Source: Lasiodiplodia sp. COLG20 (Eukaryota > Ascomycota > Dothideomycetes > Botryosphaeriales > Botryosphaeriaceae). From it: DNA of 64,000 nucleotides. Position numbers and translations under genes: made by a program. Location of the stretch: positions 28,571 to 92,570 of the forward strand of contig VNWV01000044.1 in the NCBI GenBank assembly GCA_009801085.1, in the 5' to 3' direction. Below the pieces are notes generated by a model that saw only the letters and a program-made list of their open reading frames with translations, was not told where the DNA came from and did no database searches. Below are positions 1 to 9,910 of the stretch, in pieces; position 1 is the stretch's first letter, and each line of letters starts with the position of its first letter.

Positions 1-3000
1 CACGCTGGGCTCTTTCGGCAATCCGTCGACAAAGAGATTGCCGATAGATGATCGAGCCGGCTTGCTGAGAGCCCACGACTCGCCCCCTGCGAATCCTGCG
101 CACCGGAGTCGGCCCCGCGGCGCCTGTGTTCAGATCCGCGACGGTTGCACGATGCCGTCCTATCATCGCTCGCCCTTGCCACGCGCCTCGGAGTTGCGCG
201 TGTCATGTCCCGCAGCTTGCCGCCGTTGGTCATGACTCTTAATATGGTCCGCCTTACGTATACGAGCCTGCTCCGATGCACTTCGACGTCAGGAGCGACA
301 ATCATTCGCCAATTCGCGAACAAAAGACTGCCGTGTTTCTCCTTTGAGCGAGATCAGATCTCCCAGATCGTCCGTGATCGCAGGCGCCTACTTCTGTCAC
401 TTCAACATCTCTCCGGCGGTCGAAGAGCCTCTTGAAAACCGAGCGCACCACTCGCAAACCAGCCCTGTGTGGCCGGACGTTCATGTTTAGTGCATGATGT
501 TGCGCCCGTTCAGGCTTGGGACGCGGCTCGCCTGACTTTTTTGGCGAGCGCGATAAACACCACGGACACATCGTTGACTCGGACAACGCGCCGCGGCATC
601 GATTTCTAATGCTGACCCAATCTATCGCCAGTGTAGGCGCGACGACGGGACAAACCTTCAAGTGCAGTAGCAAACGGCTTGACTTTGGCCTCTCGGACCC
701 CTCTATGCTTCTTTTGCGGTCTGCGCCGTTCCACGAGCCTCTTCGTACCCTGGCCAACCTTGTTTAGACGCACGTAAACTGTAAAACCGACAAGAACGAT
801 CGACACCATGGTGCCCATCCCTCCGCGAAAGCATGTGTTGGGCTCTTCCCAGTTGCTTCCGCGCATAGCCGCAGGCATCTCACTGATGACTACAGGGACC
901 GGGCCTCAAATGACAGCCCCTTAGCTCGCGGATGCTAACCCCTCTTGTGGGGCACATGATTACGCCAGGGCGACCCTTACTGACGGCATTTGCGGTGCCT
1001 GGGCCACGAGCGCTATTCTTTTTAGAGGCAACGCATCTTGCGCCGTTTTGCCCTACAAGCTATGTTTTGCTATCTGACTTTGGAGCCCGAAAGTGGCCCG
1101 CACCTCCACAGTTAGACAACGGACTCTGAAACCGCGGCAGTTTCTGTCACGAGGCGGCTGACGCGGTACTTGTTCATGATCGGCGCGATGGATTCGACGC
1201 GGACCTAAGCGTGGCCGGTGAACAAAAAGATCTCCTCTGGCCCGGATCGCTGCGCTATGTTCACGATTCCCGAGATCTTCGCTCTCGAGTCCTGCGTTGT
1301 AGGCCCGAATTACTGATGAAAATTCTGTTAGGGAAGGAAGCGCGGCTTTTTTTCACTTATACGGCTAAAGTGATCTTAACAGACCTCATAACAGCCACCT
1401 CCAACATCCGAAAATCGGCTAAAATCTTGTAGTCGCATCCAAGTTTCTCCTCCCAGCAAAGTTACTACACGAACCACCGCCTGGAATGGGCGCAAAGAGG
1501 TTTAATGACGCAGTAGTGCCCGACAATGCGCTGGTGGACGGTGACCGGATGGTTGCAACGATGGTGCGGCAAAAGGGGCAGGTCACACTGGAGGATGAAG
1601 ATGATCAATATTGGAGGATGCTAGTACTTCTTCTTTCCTCTTGGATACTTCCTGGGCGACCGTCGACTCGTCCGTTGCCGTCCTAGCTTCGTCCAACTGC
1701 CGATGCACACACCCCTGAGCCGCGCTACGATCGACTCCTCCAAGATGCCCAACCTTATTGTGCTGGCAGATGCCTCGCTTGCAACGCGTACCGGAGAAAA
1801 TTGCCGTGTTATATCTCCGGGCGAGTCAGAGACTTCTGACGAGAGATACCAGAAACTCTAAAGTGTATAAGCAAAGCCGGTGGGCTTTGCGCCGTCCAAG
1901 CAAGAAATCGTTCTGTGGTCCATTGTCCGCTGTATGAGCTGCTCCGCACCTGCTCTTGATGGTAAGTGTGGTTTTTCACGACTCCAGAAGTTATCATCCA
2001 GCCTGCGATTCCTGGTTTTCGGTTCTAACCGTTTCCAAAGGGCCTACCCACAGTGAAGAGGAGACTGACTCGAAAACAGCGGTCAGAGTTTCTATCGTGT
2101 CATCGCCCCAACTTCTCAAAGCATTCCGGATCGTCCTGCTGAAACAGCGGACATGATCTGGACCACAGAGACTGACGAAGCGCATAAGTCGATCAATAAG
2201 ATACCTGCTAGCCGACGCAAAGAGCATTCGCACTATCGCAGGGCAAACTACGGTAAAAGAAAAAGCAAATGGGAAGAGCGACGAATGAGATGGACCCTAT
2301 TACACCGCCAGAAACACTTTAGGCAATTGGTACAGAACAGGTAAGTCTCGTGCTCGCTTATGGTCGTGCCTTCTGCTAAAGAGGGTTCGTACCGTGCCGC
2401 AGATGATCACTGCCAAACAAGGCAAGACATATCACGACCATCTCTATCGCTTAGAGAAAGACTTGTACGATTTATGTCATAGCATCTAACGGCCTTGACC
2501 GCGCTATGCAGCTACTGTTAGGAGTGGTCCCCTACCCCACCACACCACGCATCAGTGTTGGTCATCTCGAGGGGAAAAGATATACTGGAGTGAACGCATT
2601 AGCGATCATTCATGCGTGGTCAGTCAATAAACCATGTTAGGACGAATGTTCGTGATAGCTACACTGCAGCATAGCAAGTCAGGGCCCAAGGGGAGACTGC
2701 TTGAAGTCATTTGCAGCCCGCTATGAACATGCGTTCCGACATGGTCTATCAACTAACCACGCCTAAATAATCGCTAAGCGCGTTCATTCTGCCTCTTTTG
2801 CCCTTGTGAGGGCCCACACCAAAGTCGTGGTATGGTGGTCGGTGAGTCAATTCCTGACACAGCCCGTACGTTGCTTCTAGATTCCACCCTTGGTTCGACG
2901 CGGAGGCAGGACCGCTCTGCCACTTATACTGACAGAGCAACACTTAGAAACCTCACGATCTTTCCTCTCCCCCTATACGCCACTAGCGTCTTGTCGTCGG

Positions 3001-3870
3001 TCCAGCCATCGGTCCAGCCTCGAGCACCCTCCGTATATCACTCGTCTGTCGCTTAATCCTCCACCGTAAAGCAGTTCGCAGAATGCTAGGAAGCAGAAGT
3101 TTAAAAGAAAAGGTGGTGCCAGAGTGACAAGACACCGAGGGGGGGAAACACAGCCAGCATTTAAACGTCGGCCCTTCTATCCGGAGAGAAACGCCGTCTA
3201 GAACACCAACCGACGAGGCATTCTCCGGCGCGCGCGAAGGCGCATGAAACGCAATTCAGCATCGTATGGTGCTGTACGATGTTGAGGCTGAGGCCCCGTC
3301 GTCTGATTGGTGGAGTCGGCCCAGCCACAGGAGAGGTGACATGAGGAAAGTTCGATTGTTCTTCGAAGCGAAGGCTTCTGCGGCCGCGGTCGGTCGGCAC
3401 GGTCGGGACGCTCTGCCTAAAATATCATTTTCCATCGTGTTACACGGCCCTGCGGTAATTTGCGCCGCCTCGGCGTCACGCTAGCCGGCGCCACAGGAAC
3501 GAAATATTCCGACTTTTCTGGCCGTCGCAGCGGGGTGCGCGGCGGCAGTGGGGGTGCTGGGCGGCGGATGGTACATCGTGACCCCGCATGCTGTGGTCTT
3601 GGGGGCTTAGTGAAGGGAGACTAAGGGCCGACCGAATGAGGAAGCAGAATAAGGTGCACGAATAAAGTTGGATAAACGCCGGGGTTGGCAACCGAACTCG
3701 TAAAGGAGGGCCGGAATCTATACCGGATTAGGCAGGGGGCAGTATGCTTAACGGCCAACTGAAACGGCTTGTCGGGTTGCGGAGAGAAAACGAAGCGAGA
3801 TTTCCACCAAACACTCGACTGCTTTAGCGAAGGGGGACAAGCGGTCTATCCGCTATAGACCGGTTGCCTC
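1..3870. other. Gene-poor stretch with no supportable gene
   Basis: Only short open frames (at most about 150 codons) are found on either strand. None shows a recognisable domain, signal peptide or convincing splice structure. I see no terminal repeats or transposase motifs. There is one tiny direct repeat (ATCGGTCCAGCC-like) near 2998-3020. It may be intergenic sequence or an old decayed element; nothing decides between them. Confidence 0.6.
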
Positions 3871-3880
3871 TGTATAAATA
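3871..3880 (+). promoter_or_regulatory. TATA box of the GH12 gene
   Basis: TGTATAAATA lies about 100 bp upstream of the GH12 start codon. It is followed by a CT/CA-rich leader typical of highly expressed fungal secreted-enzyme genes. Seen directly; promoter role is inferred. Confidence 0.6.
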
Positions 3881-3975
3881 CAGCTTCTACCTGTTACCAA
3901 GGATCAGCACCCTGCCTGCATCCTCCGAACCAGCTCACCACCAATCCACTCGTTCACCAACCAAAAAGAACAACC

Positions 3976-4764
3976 ATGAAGTTCTCCTCGGCTATCGTCT
4001 GGGCCGCCGCCGCGGCCGTTGCTTCCGCCGCCCCGCTCGAGCGCCGCGCCGACTTCTGCGGTGACTGGGACAACGTCAAGAACGGTCCGTACACGACCTA
4101 CAACAACCTGTGGGGAAAGAGCACCTCGGGCGTGTCCGGCTCGCAGTGCACCGGCGTCGACAGCTTCAACAGCAACACCATCTCCTGGCACACGTCGTGG
4201 TCGTGGTCCGGCGTCCAGAACCAGGTCAAGTCCTACGCCAACACCGTCGTCGACATCACCGCCAGGCAGCTCAGCGCCATCAACAGCATCAACTCCATCT
4301 GGCGCTGGAGCTACACCGGCAACAACATCGTTGCCAACGTCGCCTACGATCTCTTCACCTCCTCCACCCCCACCGGCAGCGAGGAATACGTAAGTCCACA
4401 TTTGTCCCATCAAAACACGTGCAACATCTAACCCCGCTTGTAGGAGATCATGATCTGGGTTGGCGCTCTCGGCGGTGCCGGTCCCATCTCTTCCACCGGC
4501 TCCGCCATCGCCACCGTCACCATTGCTGGCTCCTCGTGGAAGCTCTACAAGGGCCCCAACGGCCAGATGACCGTCTTCTCCTTTGTCGCCACCTCCAACG
4601 TCAACAACTTCTCCGGCAACCTCAACGACTTCATCAAGTACCTCACTTCCAGCCAGGGCCTCCCCACCACCCAGTACCTCACTCACATCGGTGCCGGCAC
4701 TGAGCCCTTCACCGGCTCCAACGCCAAGCTGACCACCTCTTCCTACACCGTCAGCTTCAGATAA
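3976..4764 (+). CDS. Secreted GH12 endo-beta-1,4-glucanase (possibly xyloglucan-active)
   Basis: Two exons, 3976-4389 and 4444-4764, give 244 residues; the intron 4390-4443 has GTAAGT...TAG. The N-terminus is a signal peptide (hydrophobic Ala-rich core) followed by an LERR pro-site, probably a Kex2-type cleavage site. The mature protein starts with the FCGDWD...YNNLWG pattern of glycoside hydrolase family 12. The catalytic pair is visible: the nucleophile Glu139 in EIMIW, the first codon of exon 2, and the acid/base Glu225 in GTEPF. GH12 enzymes are single-domain beta-jelly-roll proteins of about 230-250 residues that cut beta-glucan or xyloglucan in plant cell walls, so this one is full length. 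No carbohydrate-binding module is present. Substrate preference (cellulose versus xyloglucan) cannot be told from the sequence. Confidence 0.95.
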
Positions 4765-4935
4765 ATGTCGATACTTAGTTAGACGCATATAGGAGAATGT
4801 GTATACGGCCTCTCCAGCCTCGTACTTTTATAATTTATTGATATCGTATCAGTAAATCAAAAATACATAACCTATTTGAAGACCAATGAGATGTGCCGAT
4901 ATAACGCCTTAGATCCTCCTGCATGCTACTCTACA

Positions 4936-7563
4936 TCAACGCAACTCCACATCGATATCTTGAAGCTCCTGACTATCCCACACCGACTTTTCCACCCGAC
5001 CGACATTCTCTCGGACAACATACGTGCCCTCTCGCCTGATCCACATAACGTTGTAGAACTCGTACTTCTCAGATGCCTTTGGACGACCCTCCAGCTTCCA
5101 CTCCGCAATCCAATTTCCTGCAAATTCATCATCATTCGAAACACTACCATGTGATAGAGCGACGAGCTCGCACTTTGCACCGACTGGTACGTCCTTAACT
5201 TCACCTGTGTTCATATGAAGCATCCCAGCCCATTGCCCGGTGTGAGTTACCAACTCTGTGCTAAAACATCTTCCAAAATCTAACTTCCTCATGACATTGG
5301 AGATTGTCAGGAAGGTGCTCTGAGAGCGCAGGTGAAGTGATGCAGGCCATGTGCGATATTCATCGGTGACTGTCTGAAAACCAAGTGGGACGGGATATCG
5401 AAAACGGGTGTTTGGTATTGAAGCGTGAGTCCATTCATTGCCATTGCTTTCCCTTTTCCAGCCGAGTCTTGCGTGGTCCTTTGGAGATTTTTGTTCCTGA
5501 CTTCTTTTCCAGAGGCGGTAGTCATTTCTGATTCGGCGCTCTTGTCCACAAGGTCCCTTTTGTACCCAGTCCACCTTTGGTACTGTAGAAGTCGTACTGC
5601 AGAGAGGAATGTTGCTAGGAGGCAGGAAGGCGAGCCACTCATACGCGAAAATTGGACCGGTGACGGGTCCCCCTTTCCAGCCTAAGAATGACCATGAAGG
5701 TAGATAAGATGTATCAGACTGAAAGGTTCTTCTCTGTAGCGGATTACCCGGCCGCCACAGCAATGCAATGTCGAAATAGAACTCTGGCATACCATAACAA
5801 AACCCCCCAGGAAAGGTATAGCTCAGGATTTCCTCGATTCCCGCAAATGCCGCTCCCGCGTCGTCCTCGAAGCGGAGTTTTCGGTAGGGATAATGCCAGA
5901 GTAGACTCACCCATTGAGCAAAATCTGGCCACGGCTCAACATCCAGAAGTTTTATCTCGTTTAGTTCCCGGTGTAAAACCTTCGAGTAAACCTTGTCGGG
6001 CCCTACTTCTGTATCTTCTTGCCACTTGGATTGATGACATATCCATTGAACATCGTTGTTGAAGAACAACGCCCTCCTGGAAAGCTTTAATTCCTGGAAC
6101 GTCCAACCACGTTTCATCCAGGTCGAGTGCAAAACGGGGATATGAGGTCTCACTTCAGTCATCTGAAGTGACGGAAACTTTAGTTGTCTCCTCAACAACT
6201 GTCGTGGTCCAGAATACTGATTTAAACCAGAAATTCCGTGATCTGCATCCTCCCCTCCCGAAGCAACGAAAGTACAGTAGGCGTTTGCGTATATTGACCC
6301 CATCCTTTTGATCTGCGAATGCCAGTTGGCCAAGTCATCTTGGATGATGCAAAGACGGTCGATCCACAGAAAGCGCTCTCCAAGAAGTTCTGTTAATTGG
6401 ATCGCATCCTCGACCGTTTTGGGGAGTCTGAATGTTTTACTTCGCACTGTTATGGCGCCTTTCTGCTTCAGTCGTTCGATGTTACTTTTGGTCGCCATAC
6501 CCGAATTTTGTTGAGTGCCCCAGATGTATGACAAGGCAAAGTATCTTTCGTCTCCGTGTGGTTCGATCAAACAGCCCCGTGCCACGTCAATGAGGTACCG
6601 GGGTCGCGTGGAAACAGATTCATGCCTTAAAGGCAGACCGTGGCATGCTTCACCATGATTTTCATCACAGAATGTGAGCCATCTTTGCAATGTTGCAATG
6701 TCAAACCAATTTGGATCCACCACTCTCCCCATAAAACCTTGTTTCAAACCCTGGCCCAGAGGGTTCAGATGAACAAAACAGTTGTTCGACAGTCTGAGCC
6801 GATACGAGGATGAAGCATCTTCCAGTGGCTCATCTCGGTAGAAGAACAACTTCTCGTGGGGATCAAGTGGCCAGCCCCTCGATGGAATACTCAACATGGT
6901 GTCACATGACGGGCATCCTGCTCTTTTTTGTAGATCTTCCCATGTACCAAGGCTGAAGAACCTCTTCCCTTCGCATTGTATCATCCACTTTTCCACGTCC
7001 CGACAGATGGAGCACCACTTGGAGGAGTTGTCAACGTCCGTATTTTCCGCCAGAATCGGATGACCGAAACCGCTATCGTTGACGTTTCCCCGTTCCGTGT
7101 CGTCAAAATCGACAACGCCGGGTTGATCGGCGCTTTCAGATTCATGGTCTTGAGTTTGGTTCATCTCGGGGTCATGCTGAACAGTCTTATCAGGATGAGA
7201 TGCATCACCACCTTCCCAAGGCATTCGGAGGGTGCTGTTGCTGAGCCTCAAAGTAAGGTAAGGAGAGTCGTAACCATCAGATTTGCTAAAGGTTTCTCTG
7301 ATTTTTTGCCGAGAGAACATCTTTCTCAAGCGCCAGAAATGTATGTCGCGACCGTCCGAGCTACAAGGAGTTTGCTTGACCACTTTGGGGGAGAATATCT
7401 TCGTCAAGCGATTGAAAACGTTTGATGGTTTTGGAAGTAGCGGCTCATCGCGCATCAACTGCTTGTGCGTGTTTGGTTTCTGCAAATAGTCTTCATTGGT
7501 CTTTCCAGTCGCCCCATGTTCCTCGTTGTTATTTCTCGGGATATCTGGACCGGATGGTTCCAT
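4936..7563 (-). CDS. HET-domain protein (heterokaryon-incompatibility type), 875 aa
   Basis: Single-exon gene of 875 codons. The HET domain starts near residue 341 and shows the three family blocks: YFALSYIWG, then FLWIDRLCIIQDD, then MGSIYANAYCTFVASGG. HET domains are found in fungal non-self recognition and programmed-cell-death proteins. About 340 residues precede the domain. They are charged and low in recognisable structure, apart from a small Cys cluster (CSIC near 184, then CPSC near 217) often seen ahead of HET domains. The C-terminal half (about 490-875) is the usual divergent HET tail with Trp-rich motifs such as TWMKRGWTFQEL. It lies head-to-tail with the gasdermin-like gene, 1.2 kb upstream. 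The effector partner is unknown. Confidence 0.9.
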   Translation of the reverse strand: MEPSGPDIPRNNNEEHGATGKTNEDYLQKPNTHKQLMRDEPLLPKPSNVFNRLTKIFSPKVVKQTPCSSDGRDIHFWRLRKMFSRQKIRETFSKSDGYDSPYLTLRLSNSTLRMPWEGGDASHPDKTVQHDPEMNQTQDHESESADQPGVVDFDDTERGNVNDSGFGHPILAENTDVDNSSKWCSICRDVEKWMIQCEGKRFFSLGTWEDLQKRAGCPSCDTMLSIPSRGWPLDPHEKLFFYRDEPLEDASSSYRLRLSNNCFVHLNPLGQGLKQGFMGRVVDPNWFDIATLQRWLTFCDENHGEACHGLPLRHESVSTRPRYLIDVARGCLIEPHGDERYFALSYIWGTQQNSGMATKSNIERLKQKGAITVRSKTFRLPKTVEDAIQLTELLGERFLWIDRLCIIQDDLANWHSQIKRMGSIYANAYCTFVASGGEDADHGISGLNQYSGPRQLLRRQLKFPSLQMTEVRPHIPVLHSTWMKRGWTFQELKLSRRALFFNNDVQWICHQSKWQEDTEVGPDKVYSKVLHRELNEIKLLDVEPWPDFAQWVSLLWHYPYRKLRFEDDAGAAFAGIEEILSYTFPGGFCYGMPEFYFDIALLWRPGNPLQRRTFQSDTSYLPSWSFLGWKGGPVTGPIFAYEWLAFLPPSNIPLCSTTSTVPKVDWVQKGPCGQERRIRNDYRLWKRSQEQKSPKDHARLGWKRESNGNEWTHASIPNTRFRYPVPLGFQTVTDEYRTWPASLHLRSQSTFLTISNVMRKLDFGRCFSTELVTHTGQWAGMLHMNTGEVKDVPVGAKCELVALSHGSVSNDDEFAGNWIAEWKLEGRPKASEKYEFYNVMWIRREGTYVVRENVGRVEKSVWDSQELQDIDVELR

Positions 7564-8787
7564 GGTTGGAATGAGTAGTATTTGAGGCAGTATACAGGCG
7601 GAACAAGACGATCAGTGGATTGTGGTGCAATTTCAGTGCCTAGGCTGCAGACGTAGACTGAGGGTGAAAATGCGCAAGGTGTCGTGGCACAGCCTCGTGG
7701 GCTAAGCGTGATTTTAAGACACAGAGAATTCAGCCTTGCCTGATTGTAAGCGCTTCGGAACATGCATCTCGGTATGAGGTTGTCAGCATACGCTCGGATG
7801 CAGGGGCCAATAAGACGTACGCAGCCCCACCCGCAGTTTGCAGTGGCGGCCAATGAGGGCAACACAGATTTCAGCTCAAGATTCACAGGTTGGACAATGA
7901 GTGGAATCGCACTAGCCTTGCTATGGCTTGGATACGAAAGCTGTTCCCTTGGCTAAGCGGTTTTCTTTGGAGGATGAAAACTTCACAAGAGAGGTGAAAG
8001 ATGCAACGGGTCAGTTTTGTCGGCAGGTATTCCTATCGATTCGCGATTGGTGCCCCTATGGCTCTAAAAGACGTAAGGTGAGTTTGATTGGTCTAACAAG
8101 TCTGTCCGAGGGATTGCTGACTGACAAGTCGACGGCCGCGCAGGAATTTCCTTATGCTTACACTGGGCTGCACCCCTCCCAGGTCTCGGCTGCAGGCTGT
8201 GAGCTGTGCGCTGCACCGCCTGCATTCGACCTACCGAATTTACTTAAAGATGGACCATCATGCACTGCACAGCCGTGTTGAAGTACACCCGATGAACTCG
8301 TCTGAGTTTTCTTAACAAACTAGAAATATTATTCTACGAAACTGACTTGTACTACTATCGCTGTTATGGAACGAAGCGAATTTATATTCGACTTGATCTT
8401 ATACAAAAAGAATCTGCTAAGGAGTGAAATGAGAAATATGGAGAAGGGGCAACGAACTTAAATAGAGACTTCAGCAAACCGATATCCCTAGTGATAAGTT
8501 CGTGCGTACGAGACTCCTACCATAATAATCACAATGCTAGTGAGACTACTGCTTGCCAGAAAAGATAAGAATTTGCCACCCATAATCGAGAGAAATTACA
8601 GTATCGATAGATCAAGCTTAGCCATTCTCAATGGGAACCACTTCATACTGAATGCCACTGTGTTCCTTTTTCTTTTCGGAATCTCTATGAGCTTGTCGGT
8701 GGTCCTTTGCACGGCGCCGAAATCTCCCATTACCCCTTCCCACTCCTCCTGCAGATAGCAGCCATGCTATGTATATTTTGTTAAGAG
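7564..8787. other. Intergenic, no clear gene
   Basis: This holds the promoter side of the HET gene and the 3' side of the gasdermin-like gene. The longest plus-strand frame (7928-8281, 117 codons) has no recognisable feature and no splice partner. A block at 8290-8530 is visibly AT-rich. I see nothing else. Confidence 0.5.
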
Positions 8788-9630
8788 TCATCCAGTGTCA
8801 TTTCCCGCTTCTGATACAATGAAAGTATCATCATCTGCATCTACAGCGAAATCCACCAACTCGTCCTCCTCCTTCACATCAATGTCATCCAGCTCTACCT
8901 CCAGCTCCTCTTCGTCTGCCGCGTCCTTTGCTCGCTGGTTCATCATGGGTTTCCAGTGTATAGCCTTATCAAGAAACGCGGTATCAACATTCTTTCTGAA
9001 GGAGCGAAACTTGATCTTCCGGTAGGCAATCGCCCAGATCATCTCACCCGGCGCCTCAAAAGACACGCCTTCTTCAGTGCACCGGCTCTTCTCCACGCCC
9101 ACCCCAGGATCCATGATGCCAAAAATATCGACGCCGCCAGTCAAGGCCGTGCTGACGGGAGCCGTCAAGCCCACCCCAGCGGCAATCCTCCTGGTATGAG
9201 CCTGCGATACTCGCGCGTCAAGGACGGTTGTGACACCGACGACCAAGTAACACTTCTCTCCCGCTTTGACGCTTTCCTCTAGCCACGCTCTGGTATCCTC
9301 GCGGGCGCAAAGCTCGGCGAATGCCTCGCGGTGAGACGTCATCTCGTAGCGCTTGACAGCCTTGCTTACGAGATGCGTTCCGCCAGCAAAGCCAGGCTGC
9401 GTGTGGACGTCGAGTAGCTGTGTGAGTGCGGCATAGAAGCGTGTATCTCGGGATTTCTGTATGAACCCGGAAAGGTCGAGGGCGGTCGTTTGGAAGCCGG
9501 TAGTGGCGTCAAGCTCTTGTGGTCGCTTGAAAATGTCGACATGCGGTTCGAGGAGTGAACACACCAGGCTTCCGACCGGAATGGCATGCACCGGGAGTAG
9601 CGTTGGGAGAACGAGGTAAGGCTCAGTCAT
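8788..9630 (-). CDS. Fungal gasdermin-like pore-forming protein (HET-Q1/RCD-1 type), 280 aa
   Basis: Single exon, 280 residues, close to the size of Podospora HET-Q1 and Neurospora RCD-1. Seen: an N-terminal YLVLPTLLPVHAIPVG stretch; a central WLEESVKAGEKCYLVVG block (116-132); a GEMIWAIAYRKIKFRSF block (195-211), basic and amphipathic; and a C-terminal tail (234-280) with 21 Asp/Glu in 47 residues. From knowledge of the family, fungal gasdermins make plasma-membrane pores after a clan-specific protease removes a short C-terminal inhibitory segment. Many are encoded beside that protease. Here a TPR-CHAT protease is transcribed divergently 280 bp away, which fits. The assignment rests on remembered motif resemblance, length and gene pairing, not on an alignment. 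The acidic tail is the natural candidate for the inhibitory segment. Confidence 0.7.
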   Translation of the reverse strand: MTEPYLVLPTLLPVHAIPVGSLVCSLLEPHVDIFKRPQELDATTGFQTTALDLSGFIQKSRDTRFYAALTQLLDVHTQPGFAGGTHLVSKAVKRYEMTSHREAFAELCAREDTRAWLEESVKAGEKCYLVVGVTTVLDARVSQAHTRRIAAGVGLTAPVSTALTGGVDIFGIMDPGVGVEKSRCTEEGVSFEAPGEMIWAIAYRKIKFRSFRKNVDTAFLDKAIHWKPMMNQRAKDAADEEELEVELDDIDVKEEDELVDFAVDADDDTFIVSEAGNDTG

Positions 9631-9910
9631 GGTATCACTGTCTTCTGGCTTTCTCTGATGGAAGGTTATGGCGGAAATGCCGCTGGTATTATAATCTGCA
9701 CTCTAGGCGACCTGCTTTCAAGCACAGGTTTGGTTGCAGCCGGCTGACGTGGCTGTGCAACCACGGCTGCCTGGCTTTTGGCCCCAGTGGTTGAGCCGCG
9801 CGCCACACCCCCGCCGAGCTGGAGCGGGGTTGCAGAAACATCTTTCAACATTGCTTTGCTCGAGTGAACAGCAAGATATCTATCGGCCTTTCACTACTAC
9901 ACTCACCACT
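9631..9910. promoter_or_regulatory. Bidirectional promoter between gasdermin-like and CHAT genes
   Basis: A 280-bp spacer separates the two divergent start codons (9630 and 9911). It contains a TATTATAAT-like element near 9686-9694. Shared control is inferred from the arrangement only. Confidence 0.5.

Noticed and set aside
3904..4788. Long minus-strand frame (294 codons) across the GH12 gene
   Set aside because: It is antisense to a well-supported GH12 gene; Gly/Val/Asp-rich composition is the mirror of GC-rich third positions.
9734..9910. In-frame N-terminal extension of the TPR-CHAT protein
   Set aside because: Low-complexity, Pro/Arg-rich and lies in the divergent promoter; the ATG at 9911 has the better context and begins the helical repeats.
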